Source of the DNA: Trichomonas vaginalis G3
Taxonomy: Eukaryota; Parabasalia; Trichomonadida; Trichomonadidae
NCBI RefSeq assembly: GCF_026262505.1
Contig: NC_067206.1
Location: forward strand, 33,495,896 to 33,559,895
Direction: 5' to 3'
DNA length: 64,000 nucleotides
The notes beneath the pieces are model-generated. The model worked only from the letters and a program-made list of their open reading frames with translations, was not told the origin of the DNA and searched no databases. Below, piece by piece: positions 29,792-39,714 of the stretch (its first letter is position 1; every line of letters starts with the position of its first letter). The translations under genes were made by a program, and so were the position numbers.

Positions 29792-30877
29792 ATGAGCTTG
29801 AAAGAAGTATTCGAACAACATCCATGGAGGTCATTTAAGAAGTTCAATGAAGCTGCAAAAAGTTGGGGATTTACTAACAGAGCTGAAGTGAAAAGGTTCT
29901 TTGACAAAAATGTTGTACATCAAACAAAAATAAACCCTTACGACTACTTTTTACCAATTTACTCCAACGCTCCTGACGCATACCAATTTGACACACTCAT
30001 TCAAAGCAGAAAAGGAGGACATAACCCATTCCTCATCTTCATTAATGTTAACACTCGCAAAGCTTTTGCGTATATAATGAAAAATAAAGGAACTCGTGAA
30101 GTGTTAAGAGTTTTACAAAAGTTTGTAGCAGAACATAGCCCAAGTACTTTAACATCAGACCAAGACAGTGCATACCTCAGCAATGAAATCACAGAATTTC
30201 TCATTAAGCATAACATAACTCACTACACTACTGAAGACCATAACCATAACATACTCGGCATCATTAACCGCTTCATAAGAACGCTCAGAGATTTAAACCA
30301 AGAGCGAGACTTTACCGAAGAAACAATGAAACACTTTCTCGAAGTATATAATTCCTCAACACATTCTACAACAGGACATACACCAAATTCAATGACACAA
30401 CAACAAGAAGAAAAGTATATACAAAAGAAACGAAGCCAAACACAAAATATCAGAAATTCAACACAATTTACCCTCATTCCTGGTACAAAAGTTCGTGTAG
30501 TTCTTGACGACAAACCGTTGACAAAGAAACGTTTAAGGTTAAGTAGAAACTATTATATCGTAGACTCTACGCAAGGTAATGGATATCTTATAAAAGCTGC
30601 TGACGACTCTATTGCGTTTTACCCTCGTCACAAATTAGTTGAAAGTAGTAATGGCAAACTTGCTGAAACCATTGACGAAGCAAAGCGAGGAGTGGTTATT
30701 GAAATACTTGGCTATAACACAAACGATGACACTTATAAAGTAAGATATGAAGGAGGCGTTGAAGATGTTATACCATCTAAGAACTTGAGAGAGTCAAAGC
30801 CAACACATCTGGGACCATTAGAGCGGGAGTACTGGAAAGATAAAAACATGCCAGAAAGAATAAGAAAATTCTTCTAA
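29792..30877 (+). CDS. Retroviral-type (Polinton c-) integrase with DD35N instead of DD35E
   Basis: 361 residues, intact. After an N-terminal helical region, the RNase-H-like core carries the first Asp in YQFDTLIQS (~residue 68) and the second in LTSDQDSAY (~residue 113). Exactly 35 residues intervene before the position of the catalytic Glu, which reads IINRF here (Asn) in an otherwise typical IINRFIRTLRD helix. The YNSSTHSTTGHTPNSM segment is the usual end of the core. A C-terminal SH3/chromo-like part (DTYKVRYEGGVEDVIPS, ~320-340) follows. It inserts element DNA into chromosomes in related elements. With Asn at the third position activity is uncertain; Asn may be a lineage feature or a loss. 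Confidence 0.9.
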   Translation: MSLKEVFEQHPWRSFKKFNEAAKSWGFTNRAEVKRFFDKNVVHQTKINPYDYFLPIYSNAPDAYQFDTLIQSRKGGHNPFLIFINVNTRKAFAYIMKNKGTREVLRVLQKFVAEHSPSTLTSDQDSAYLSNEITEFLIKHNITHYTTEDHNHNILGIINRFIRTLRDLNQERDFTEETMKHFLEVYNSSTHSTTGHTPNSMTQQQEEKYIQKKRSQTQNIRNSTQFTLIPGTKVRVVLDDKPLTKKRLRLSRNYYIVDSTQGNGYLIKAADDSIAFYPRHKLVESSNGKLAETIDEAKRGVVIEILGYNTNDDTYKVRYEGGVEDVIPSKNLRESKPTHLGPLEREYWKDKNMPERIRKFF

Positions 30878-30974
30878 ACTTTTTCATTAGATGTAAATCA
30901 GACATGAACGAGAACAGTCATGATATCATTAATGGTACCATTTATTTTTGTCATAAATTTACACCAAAAATATA

Positions 30975-31004
30975 TTTTAGGTGAAGAGGTGAGATCTCAC
31001 CCGT
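30975..31004. repeat. AGATCT palindrome repeat
   Basis: TTAGGTGAAGAGGTGAG followed by ATCTCACC. The core GGTGAGATCTCACC is a perfect 14-base palindrome. Repeated at 22797, 32053, 32137, 33240 and 43750. Confidence 0.8.
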
Positions 31005-31030
31005 TTTCTAACATGGTCTAAAACACACAA

Positions 31031-31210
31031 AACTCATGAATTTTGTGTGTTTTCAGCATTATTTTTTTGCATTATGACACGAAGTGAACTTTTGCACTTC
31101 GTCAAAAACTCATGAATTTTGTGTGTTTTCAGCATTATTTTTTTGCATTATGACACGAAGTGAACTTTTGCACTTCGTCAAAAACTCATGAATTCTCATG
31201 AATTTCCTTA
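31031..31210 (+). repeat. 76-bp tandem repeat, 2.2 copies, with hairpin
   Basis: Unit from AACTCATGAATTTTGTGTG to CACTTCGTCAAA, at 31031 and 31107, with a third partial copy. Each contains the hairpin GACACGAAGTG / CACTTCGTC. With 31235-31265 (palindrome GTTAGATCTAAC) it fills the 500-base gap between integrase and the KilA-N gene. No coding signal in the gap. Confidence 0.85.
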
Positions 31211-31378
31211 AGATAGAAAAAATAAAAAATAATTTTTAGGGTAGAATGTTAGATCTAACATGCTAACATAAACTTTATTTTTATTGAATTCAGCACAAAA
31301 ATAATGAATTTCATTAGTTAGAAAAATAACGCTAATTTTTTTCTAAGAAAAATTTTTATTTTGTATGTAAAGACAGTA

Positions 31379-31933
31379 ATGACAAACATTGAGTTTGAAA
31401 CAGTTAGAAAGATAGACAATGACACCAAAGTGGTTAGAATAGGTGATTTAAACGTAAGATACTCAAAGAAATACAACAAATATTCTTTGTCAGACATTAT
31501 AACACCATCTGGAAAGAAAACAAACGACTGGGTTAGAAATGCTTCTACTCAGAAAATTTTGACAAGAAATCCTGAGCTTATGATATCAGTAGCATTTCAT
31601 GGAACAAGAGCATATCTTATAGACAAAAGTCTTATACCAATAGTTTTGTTATGGATTGACCCAGTTGTTGGATATAACTTCATAACTTATGGTTCATTCG
31701 ACTCAGAACGTTGCAGTGAAGGCTTACTTTACATCGTTCAGAAACCGAAGGACTTCAATACAAAGAGATATAAGATAGGAAGAACATATAATATAACTCA
31801 AAGATATGACTCTACAGTCAATAGAGTCAAGGTTGTGTTCGTTAATGATATGAGAGCTGCAGAAACAGAACTACTTGAAAAGTTTGAGAAAAGGTATGGT
31901 GCTCCCATGAAAGGTAAAAAACGTTTGAAGTAG
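31379..31933 (+). CDS. KilA-N domain protein with a T5orf172/GIY-YIG-like C-terminal domain
   Basis: From the ATG at 31379 the protein has 184 residues. The open frame reaches 31361 only through a TTG. Residues ~20-75 (VRYSKKYNKYSLSDIIT ... WVRNAST) fit the KilA-N DNA-binding domain found in large DNA viruses. Residues ~115-180 (EGLLYIVQKP ... RYKIGRTYNITQRY ... AAETELLEKFE) fit the T5orf172 type of GIY-YIG nuclease-like domain. The frame ends early. A second frame continues from about 31920 to 31989, so a one-base shift in the GGTAAAAAACG run has probably removed ~20 C-terminal residues. The leader TTTTATTTTGTATGTAAAG is shared with the next KilA-N gene at 34109. Probable DNA-binding regulator or nuclease. 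Confidence 0.75.
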   Translation: MTNIEFETVRKIDNDTKVVRIGDLNVRYSKKYNKYSLSDIITPSGKKTNDWVRNASTQKILTRNPELMISVAFHGTRAYLIDKSLIPIVLLWIDPVVGYNFITYGSFDSERCSEGLLYIVQKPKDFNTKRYKIGRTYNITQRYDSTVNRVKVVFVNDMRAAETELLEKFEKRYGAPMKGKKRLK

Positions 31934-32049
31934 ATGAGATAGATAAAGCTATAAAATTATTTGACGAAGTTGCTGAAAAATACATGTAAAGCGTTTATTT
32001 TTGGTCTTTTGTGAAAATTCATGAAATTTGGTCATTTTTCACCAAAAAT

Positions 32050-32190
32050 AATGTTTAGGTGAAGAGGTGAGATCTCACCTGTTTTTTCACCCCCGTGAAT
32101 TTTCATGAATTTTCACAAAAGACCAAAAATAATGTTTAGGTGAAGAGGTGAGATCTCACCTGTTTTTTCACCTGTTTTTTCACCCCCGTG
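32050..32190. repeat. Two AGATCT palindrome repeats in tandem
   Basis: Two copies of the GGTGAGATCTCACC palindrome with TTTTTTCACC tails (32063-32090 and 32145-32180), separated by TTCATGAATTTTCACAAAAG. They lie between the KilA-N gene and the gene at 32270, and no protein is encoded. Confidence 0.8.
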
Positions 32191-32269
32191 AATTTTCATG
32201 AATTTCCTTAAGACAGAAAAAATAAAGTTAGTTTTATTTTATTTATTTTTTTTATTTTGTATAAAAGAT

Positions 32270-33211
32270 ATGATTTCAACAATCGGCACAACAACAATTC
32301 AAACAACAACAGCACCAAACTCGTTAGTCATGAATCCTACGTCAAGGTTAGTAGAAATGAAAAACTTCATTCCTTCTTCATATACTTTCGAAACAAAAAT
32401 CCAGAAGATAAAGCAAGAACTTTTAACAAGTAATTTAGACTGTAGTGCGAAAGATGAAACAAATGAAGAATATCTTTATGAAATGCAGGACATTATTGAC
32501 CATTTACCCAAATTGCCTGAAATCCAACAACAAAAACTCACTATTCCTGAATTCGACGAAATTGAAGTGAAACCAACTGACTCAGTAGAAATAAAGAAGT
32601 TCATACGTAAAGTAAATTATGAATTCCTTGGTTTTCATTGCAACCATAAAGTTATGGACAAAGATTGCGACATGGTTTATAAAAACATTTCTGACATATA
32701 TAAATCTGAGGAGTTTAAGACTTACGATAACTTTGTTTCATTAGTTGCAAAATGTGTTTGGGAAATAAGAGATAAAGATAGAAGAGGCAAAGTATGGAAC
32801 GAACAAATAAGACCCGCTATGTTTGAGATGAAGAGAGCAATTGACGCTTTAGTTGTTTTAGCTGGTTTTATTTCAATGTATAACGCAAAAATGAACCCGC
32901 AATGTTCTAAATGTAAAGCAGCAATTAGGAAATATAACTACTCCGTCAAAGAGATAGAAAGAATGCGAAACGACTATGCAGACTTAAAGAAAGAAGCAGA
33001 AAAGCCAGCAGAAGATAAAATGGACATGTTAGCATTTCTGAACAAAAACTATCCAACAGCAGAAGATTTCCTTCTGTCTGACGTCAAGAAGAAGTATAAA
33101 GAAACCTTCGGTATTGTTAAAACTTTTGACATACTGACAGAAGAAATAGAAGCTACGAAATTGTTTAGGATTTCAAATATACATCGTACAATTCATGTAA
33201 AACGCTTGTGA
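32270..33211 (+). CDS. Unrecognised 313-aa protein
   Basis: I place the start at the ATG at 32270. The frame is open to 32198, but those bases belong to a repeated non-coding sequence (also at 31196) and include the T-rich TTTTTTTTATTTTGTATAAA element typical of promoters in this element. The protein is mostly helical and charged, with a Thr-rich start, a pair CSKCK (~residue 215), a hydrophobic stretch ALVVLAGFISMYN nearby, and a coiled-coil part after it. No enzyme motif. It is flanked on both sides by AGATCT palindromes. Confidence 0.6.
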   Translation: MISTIGTTTIQTTTAPNSLVMNPTSRLVEMKNFIPSSYTFETKIQKIKQELLTSNLDCSAKDETNEEYLYEMQDIIDHLPKLPEIQQQKLTIPEFDEIEVKPTDSVEIKKFIRKVNYEFLGFHCNHKVMDKDCDMVYKNISDIYKSEEFKTYDNFVSLVAKCVWEIRDKDRRGKVWNEQIRPAMFEMKRAIDALVVLAGFISMYNAKMNPQCSKCKAAIRKYNYSVKEIERMRNDYADLKKEAEKPAEDKMDMLAFLNKNYPTAEDFLLSDVKKKYKETFGIVKTFDILTEEIEATKLFRISNIHRTIHVKRL

Positions 33212-33221
33212 AAAAACAGGT

Positions 33222-33275
33222 GAGAAAACGGGTGAAAAAACAGGTGAGATCTCACCTCTTCACCTAAACATTATT
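33222..33275. repeat. AGATCT palindrome repeat after the 32270 gene
   Basis: GGTGAGAAAACGGGTGAAAAAACA leads into GGTGAGATCTCACCTCTTCACC; 20 bases after the stop codon. Same palindrome as 30975 in inverted context. Confidence 0.8.
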
Positions 33276-33505
33276 TTTGGTCAAAGCTTCCACGAGAGAA
33301 AAGATTCCTCATTCGCTAAGGATTCCAAAAATGAAAAAATCATTGATTTCGGCTGAGAAAAACAGCAAAACCCTTCTTCCACGGGAACAAAGAAATAAAG
33401 AAGAAATAAAGTAAATTTTTTATTTATTCACGTGGAAGATAGAGCACTTTTATGACACTTTTTATTCACGACAAACAAGACAAACAAAGAAAATAAGAAA
33501 ATACG
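33276..33505. other. Non-coding gap inside Maverick B
   Basis: No gene. An imperfect direct repeat around TTCCACGAGAGAAAAGATTC / CTTCCACGGGAACAAAG and an AT-rich run. Confidence 0.4.
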
Positions 33506-33587
33506 GCGCTGTCGCGGTTCGAACCACAGACCCTGACCCCTCCATAACACCATAACACCACCTTAGACCACTGTGCTACGTAGCCTG
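33506..33587 (-). ncRNA. tRNA-like sequence with internal A and B boxes, probably degenerate
   Basis: On the minus strand, TAGCACAGTGGTCTAAGG has the form of a tRNA A box and D arm (Leu/Ser-like), and CTGTGGTTCGAACCGCG, about 40 bases later, contains the B box GGTTCGAACC. The T stem pairs only with a 6-base loop and two wobbles, and the acceptor ends do not pair. So it is a tRNA relic, a polymerase III promoter or a mimic rather than a working tRNA. It sits in a non-coding gap of the Maverick. Confidence 0.35.
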
Positions 33588-33632
33588 TCGACATAAGATT
33601 TTATAAATTGCATATTTGACGTAAATTTATTT

Positions 33633-34001
33633 CTATCTAGCTTCCCACCGCATAAGATATTCATACGTGTTTGTAAGACATTCATTAAACTTCTTTTCTA
33701 TTGCATCTAATCTTGCGTTATTTTTTTCAATAACTTGTCTGTATTCTTCATCATCTCCAGCAGTGTTTGGGTCTTCACGTTTAAAATATTCATTGTTAAC
33801 CAATTTTTTATCTACAAATTTTATTAGTGTTTGATTCACTTCGTTATGATAACGGTCATATTCTTTCAATACGTAAGTGAAGATAAAATGCGTCGTACCT
33901 TCAATCTTAAAGCTTAAAGAACTTTCAACACAGTTTTGAGGGTCTGTCAGTGCGTCAATGAGATAGTATTCGAAGTCAGTCAATAATCTTTTTAAAGTCA
34001 T
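33633..34001 (-). CDS. Conserved accessory protein, 122 aa
   Basis: ATG at 34001, preceded by TTTTATCCTGTATGAA. The protein is related to the minus-strand gene at 63292-62838 of element C: a similar N-terminal domain with LKEYDRYHNEVNQTLIKFV here and WEYDKNHKTLSRAVLKFVM there. The rest is helical and charged. Unrecognised. Kept in two distinct element types next to replication or packaging genes. Confidence 0.65.
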   Translation of the reverse strand: MTLKRLLTDFEYYLIDALTDPQNCVESSLSFKIEGTTHFIFTYVLKEYDRYHNEVNQTLIKFVDKKLVNNEYFKREDPNTAGDDEEYRQVIEKNNARLDAIEKKFNECLTNTYEYLMRWEAR

Positions 34002-34108
34002 TTCATACAGGATAAAATTTAATGTTGTGAAGAAATAGTGTTTATCTCAGAAAAAATAACGCTAATTTTATTTTTATTTATTTTTTTATTTTGTATGTAA
34101 AGACAGTA

Positions 34109-34935
34109 ATGTCAACATCAGAGAACACAACAATTGCTATCGTTCATGAAGCCATAAATGAAGAATACGAGTACATACAATATAACAAACAACTTCGCCT
34201 CATTCGTTCGGTCAAAGATGACATGTACCAAATGCAAAGTATAATGAATGCTCTTCGTTCTACAAAGCAAGCATATCATTGGTTTGAAAACCAACAGACA
34301 AAAGAACTTTTAGAAGAATTTCCTCATATGATTGCTTCCCTCGGAAAACCGAGAGAAGAGATTCCGTACGAAAATCGCAAGAATTTGGCTCCTGGTTTGA
34401 AAGGTTATTATTTCATAGACTTTTAGTAAACGCTGTAGCAATGTGGGCTTCACCTCGTTATGCCTGTTATATTTTCATGATGTTAGATGAACTATATAAA
34501 GCAGAACGTGGAGAGATGGAAAAGAAACTTCAAGCAAAAGATGAAGTCATTGAATCCAAAGACAAAAGCATACAGAAAAGAATACCACGTTCAGTACCAA
34601 AAGGAAAGGAAAAGAGTTATAAGTATATGATATATACTGAAGAGTTGGAGAAAGAAGAAGACAGAGATATGGTTATGTTGCATTTAGTGAGAAGAAACAA
34701 CAAGAGCTTTTATGACTTAGCTAAAATATATAAATCTGACAGAAACTGGTTCTATCGTGAAAACTTACCGATTTCAATGACACCGAATGAGCAAATAAAG
34801 GAAATTGTCAAAAATACTCTTCCTCAAACACACTATGACATCAAAGGTTGCACAATACTTACATTCAAAGAAGACTTACCATTGTTACAGGAAAAAATAA
34901 CAGAGTATTTCGATAACTTCAAAGAGGAAGAATGA
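34109..34935 (+). pseudogene. Second KilA-N protein, one frameshift
   Basis: The first frame (34109-34426) and the second (34441-34935) join at a TTTT run around 34420, where one base is missing. Together they form one protein of about 275 residues: an N-terminal helix, a KilA-N domain that spans the break (YHWFENQQTKELLEEF ... GYYF, then MWASPRYACYIFMML), a coiled-coil linker, and a C-terminal domain with KYMIYTEELE and VMLHLVRRNN that resembles the C-terminal domain of viral KilA-N proteins. Likely a DNA-binding protein. Leader TTTTTTATTTTGTATGTAAAG matches that of 31379. Confidence 0.7.
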
Positions 34936-34990
34936 AAAAAATCTAAGCTAATTTTATTTTTTTATAAAATTTTATCTCATATGAAAGAAC

Positions 34991-35206
34991 ATGAATTTAG
35001 AATATTCGGAACTCATGACAGAGAAAGAGAACGAACAACATGTAAAAGATTATGCAAAATTTCTGAAGACATACAAAGCATTTAAACAATATCTAAATGC
35101 TTCTAAAGATTATGCAAAATTTCTGAAGGTATATAAAGCTTATGAAAAAGCGTATGAAAAGTTTATACATTGGGGAATTGTTGTAAAATATCGATATGAA
35201 GACTAA
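34991..35206 (+). CDS. Small repeat protein, 71 aa
   Basis: Starts at 34991 after TTTTATCTCATATGAAAGAAC. Contains two copies of KDYAKFLK-x-YKA separated by ~21 residues, all helical. No family recognised. Convergent with 35225-35698 with an 18-base gap. Confidence 0.5.
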   Translation: MNLEYSELMTEKENEQHVKDYAKFLKTYKAFKQYLNASKDYAKFLKVYKAYEKAYEKFIHWGIVVKYRYED

Positions 35207-35224
35207 CCAAAAATATATTTTTGC

Positions 35225-35698
35225 TTAAATAACTTCAGGGTCAATTTCTTCAACCATTTCACTTCCTTCGTCAATGTCAATTGAAGCTTCTTCAACCTTT
35301 GGTAAGAATTTCTGTATAACATCTTTGTTCGTTATTGTCTTCAGAGATGAAGGATAATATTTCACATTTGTTTCACCCTTCTTATATTCTTTCTGTTCGG
35401 AAAGATTTAAAGCAATACTGAAGAAGTCAATATTAGAGTTCTTTATAACAGTATAATGAGTATCTTTGACATTCACGAAGAAACTCTTTTGTTTCAAAAC
35501 TACTGCTAACTCTTGTGAAGTATAACGTTTGCGGTCAATGACAATAGCTAATGGTCTGACATACTGACCAAACTTAGATTCTTTCACAAACTTCTTGTTA
35601 AAGATAACATTAACGTTTGAAGCACCATTGAACTCATTCTTGATGGCAGTAGCGAGAGCATTGTATGAAAAGAACTTGCAATCTTGCATGTGTTTCAT
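35225..35698 (-). CDS. Unrecognised accessory protein, 157 aa
   Basis: Intact from the ATG at 35698. It has a basic, mixed alpha/beta body and an acidic tail (IDIDEGSEMVEEIDPEV). The tail resembles that of the element C gene at 62401-62821 (ENIDIDPEMF), and both lie next to replication genes, so they may be distant relatives. Divergent to the polymerase gene with a 90-base AT-rich spacer. Confidence 0.6.
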   Translation of the reverse strand: MKHMQDCKFFSYNALATAIKNEFNGASNVNVIFNKKFVKESKFGQYVRPLAIVIDRKRYTSQELAVVLKQKSFFVNVKDTHYTVIKNSNIDFFSIALNLSEQKEYKKGETNVKYYPSSLKTITNKDVIQKFLPKVEEASIDIDEGSEMVEEIDPEVI

Positions 35699-35788
35699 TA
35701 AAATAAAAATATTAAATTATTTTGAAAAATAACTTTAAAAAATCTAATCTAATTTTTTCAAAAAATATTTTTTTATTTCCTACTAAAG

Positions 35789-38700
35789 ATGTATCGGAAG
35801 TTGTCTAAGTTAGAACACTCGGAAATAAAACAACTTCTTACAGAAGCTAACATAGAAGTTAGCAAAGCATTACGCAACAAACAAAAAAGCACTCGCTGAC
35901 ATCCTCAATGACTATAATGGTGCAATAAGTTATGATAGAATTCATGAGTTCATAAAGCCGCAACGCGGCGAGGACGAAGTCCATGCAAGAGCATTTCCTT
36001 TAAATGACGTTGCTATTGACTTATATCATAGACGTTTAGTACCTCATGAAGTAAGAAGAGAAATGTTTGACATAACAAATGCAAACGTTGGTCATACTCG
36101 TAAAGCTCTTTCGCATGATGTTCGTCAAGAGATGTTTGACATAACAAATGCAAACGTTGGTGAAACACGAAGAGAGACGACACACTGAAACAACAGAGAA
36201 GAGAGATGTTTAAGAGCGCTATAGAACAAGTTCGCAAAGCTAACGATGTCATTCGTTCCATTGACGACAAACCAAAAGAAGGTGAGAGATGGTTAAAGAA
36301 AGATGAAGAGAATAGGAAGAGAAATGTGAAGTCAGGCAATAGACTCATTGACTTTAACATCGAAGCTTTAGATGAACCAAACAGAGACTACTTACACAAA
36401 CATTTCGGTAAGGTTTTCATGAGACTCTTAGAGAAGATTAAAATAAACTCCCAACAAAGATGGATGGTATGTTATAAACTTGGTGGAAAGTATGAATGTT
36501 CTACGTTAAACCTCAATAATATTGGAACATTACTACATCAGCTCTTGAAGGAGAACTTTATATCAGAGATAGAAGCAAATGCTGCAGGTATTGTTGAAAT
36601 GCACTATGACTTCTTCTTGACAAACATAAAGAATCTTACTGAAATAAAGATGTATGATTTAACAGAATATGAAGGCTTAACGATGTCAGATGTAAAGAAA
36701 GGCAAACCAAAAAAGAGACCATATAGAGATGAAAGCACACTGACAAATGACCAGAAAGCCATTTTGGAAGCTCTTAAGCAAACAGGAAACAGCATATAGA
36801 TTTTGGAAAGATAATGGTGAAAAGAAGTTTTATAAGAAGAGAAGCGGTCAGTTCTGGAAGTATCTTTGCACATTACCTATAAATCTTGAACGCTACCAAA
36901 TCTTCAATGAACTGAACAAAAGAACTGCAACACTTATGACAGAGACAATTGTTTCGTTTATGCTTGCATTCAGGCTGGAGTAAATGAAGAAACTATTGAC
37001 CACATGAGAGAAGTCATTCGTGTTAGAGACTTTCCTCAAAGTAAAGTACAAGAAATTTCTGACGCAACAGGTATAGCATTTAATGTTACCATTGGTTATT
37101 TCAATGACTCAAGACATAATGAAATAAAGAGATACATACCAAAAGAATGTGAAACTGTTCGAACTATTGACTTACTTCTTGTTGAAGACCACTACATGCT
37201 AAATGAAAGATTACCAATGACAACATATTTCATTCGCAACTATATAGAAATCTTGAAGGAGTGTGGTGGAATGAACATTGAGAAACAGATGAAGATTTAT
37301 ACAAAGAGAGAAGATAAATATGTAGTTCGCATGGATAGAACTACACCCTATGGGATGTTATGAAAACATTGTGGGAGTGCAAATATTTCGAACCTATTTC
37401 TTATGGAGAACTTTTCACATATACGACTGACTTATATAAACAGAACCTTGCACCATTTAAAGATTTGACATATGCTCCAAAGTATTGTGTACAACTGAAG
37501 AAGAAAGCGAGTCAAAAGAAGTAAATAAAAATAAGTGCAAGTTCATTCCTGAGCACGTTTTCTTTGCTGACTTTGAGTGTAGCACAGACGGCTTTCATAA
37601 AGCTTTTAACATCTGTTATGACAGTGAAGATGGTTCAGTGAGTGAAAGCATTGGGGTCAAAACTGTGCAACAGAATTTTTGGACGACTTCCTGACAAGAG
37701 TTTAATATATTTCCATAACCTCAGTTATGATATAAACTTCATCTTAAGACACATGACAGAAGTGAAAGGAACTCCCATCATTAAAGGTTCACGAACAATG
37801 CAAATAACTGGTTTATATAAAGGAAGGGCAATTATTATAAAAGACTCTTACAGTGTTATAAATAAGAAGCTTAAACTATTTCCTGCTATGTTTAACTTAC
37901 AAACAGGACCGAAAGAAGTATTTCCATACAACTACTACAGCAGTGTTTTGTTAGCAAATGACAACAGAACTGGTGTCATTTCTGAAGCATGTAAGTTTAA
38001 GATATTGAAACGTTCATGAAAACATAGATTCCATCAAAGGTTGCAGAATAGATGAAAACCACTTCGACTTAGAAAAATATAGCACGTTTTACTGCAAACA
38101 AGATGTAAGAATTTTAAGAGAAGGTTTTGTAAGTTCCGCAATGACTTATTGAAAGAGTTTGATTTAAACGTTTATGACTACGTTAGTATTTGTTCTATTG
38201 CTAACAAATTGTTTGAGAACAGAGTGTACTTCCCGAATGGAAATCTTTATGACCTCTCAAATAAACCAAGAGAATTTATTTCAGATGCATTCAAGGTGGA
38301 AGATGTATGTTGTCAGATAACATAAACAAAAGAGCAAAAAGAAACTCATTGCTGACTTCGACGCTGTTTCATTATATCCATCAGCTATAGCAAGACTTTA
38401 TACTTTAGAAGGAATTCCAAAAGTATTGAAGGATGAGATGTTAAGCACAGAGTATTCAAGACATTTATTCGATGACGACCAAAAGGAACCCATTGGTGAA
38501 AAGTTTATGTCTGGCTTCTTTGTTCTCATTAAGATAACAGAGATTGGAATACATAGACACTTTCCTTTAATAGTTTGTGACCCTGAACTAAATCCAGAAC
38601 TTAACGTTCCCAGAAGTTCAAACACTTGCTGTTTAATGTATGTTGACCATATAACATTACAAGACCTCATAAAATATCAAGGTGTCAAATGTGAAGTGTT

Positions 38701-39611
38701 GCAAGGATACTATTACGATGGAAACAGAGATATTAGAATAAGAGATGAAGTAAAGAAGTTGTTTGAGTTAAGGTTAAAGTATAAGAAAGAAGGAAATCCT
38801 TTGCAAGAAAATATAAAGCTCATTCTGAACAGTATTTATGGCAAAACTATTCTATCTCCTATTGAGTCAAAAATAACCATAGTAGATGACAAAGATGCTA
38901 TAAGATATGCCATCAGAAACTACAACCATATAGTGAAGTTCGAAGGTTTGGATGGTTCAGATAAAACTATTTTCAAGCTAACGAAAAGCATTTGCAGACA
39001 CTTTAACTTCTGTCCACTTGGTGTAAATATTCTATCTATGTCGAAGAGAATAATGAATGAAGTATTCTGTACTGCTGAGGACATGGGTCTTCAAATATTT
39101 TACCAGGACTGTGATAGCATGCATATTTTCAATGAAGACATACCAAGTTTAGCTCAGAATTTAAGAAGAGATACGGTAGAGAACTTATTGGAAAAACTTA
39201 GGTCAATTTCATAGCGACTTTGCAGAAATAACACCTGGAAAACAAAGTTTAGCATACAAGTCAATATTTTGTGGAAAGAAGACTTACATAGACTTACTCA
39301 CTAACGATTTAAATGAAGTTGCATTCCATGCACGTTGCAAAGGTGTCAAACAAGACGTCCTTGCTTTAACAGCTAATGAAATGTTTCCTGAAGCTATACA
39401 ATGCTATTACAATGAAGATAAGAACATTCACATACCTGTTGGAACATATGACAAAGACTCTGAGTTCAGTTTAATGAAACTTTACAAAGCACTTTATGAT
39501 GGTCAAGAGATTGGATTTGACTTATGTAAGTCTTCTAGTCCTTGCTTTGCTGAAAAGTTTAACTTTTCTATTCAGACTAAGACTTCATTCATAAGAAAGC
39601 TTAAGTTCTGA
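35789..39611 (+). pseudogene. polB: Protein-primed family B DNA polymerase, multiply frameshifted
   Basis: A polymerase of about 1,250 codons is split into at least nine pieces in different frames. Exonuclease motifs: FFADFECSTDG (~37563), YFHNLSYDINF (~37708), YCKQDVRIL (~38089). Polymerase motifs: A DFDAVSLYPS (38354), B LILNSIYGK (~38820), C YQDCDSM (39101-39121; Cys replaces the usual Thr of DTDS). The N-terminal region contains two copies of MFDITNANVG and a helical domain. It should copy the element from a protein-bound end. All key residues except the Thr of motif C remain readable, so decay is recent or the shifts are assembly errors in homopolymers. Start chosen at the ATG at 35789, after TTTTTTTATTTCCTACTAAAG. 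Confidence 0.85.
35957..35984. repeat. Paired GC-rich hairpin element inside polB
   Basis: GCCGCAACGCGGC then GAGGACGAAGTCC, encoding PQRGEDEVHA in frame. Same plan as at 23451. Confidence 0.55.
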
Positions 39612-39679
39612 GGTCATGAATGAGAAAAATAATGAGGTCATTTATTTTTGTCAGCATGAGTCATTCATGATAAAAATAA

Positions 39680-39704
39680 GCCGCTAGCGGCAAGGGCGAA
39701 GCCC
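39680..39704. terminator. Paired GC-rich hairpins between polB and the next convergent gene
   Basis: GCCGCTAGCGGC and GGGCGAAGCCC, in the gap between polB (stop ~39611) and the minus-strand gene ending at 39715. Confidence 0.5.
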
Positions 39705-39714
39705 ATGTGGTCAT

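Noticed and set aside
33506-33587. A functional tRNA gene
   Set aside because: Acceptor arms do not pair and the T loop has six bases; kept only as a tRNA-like element.
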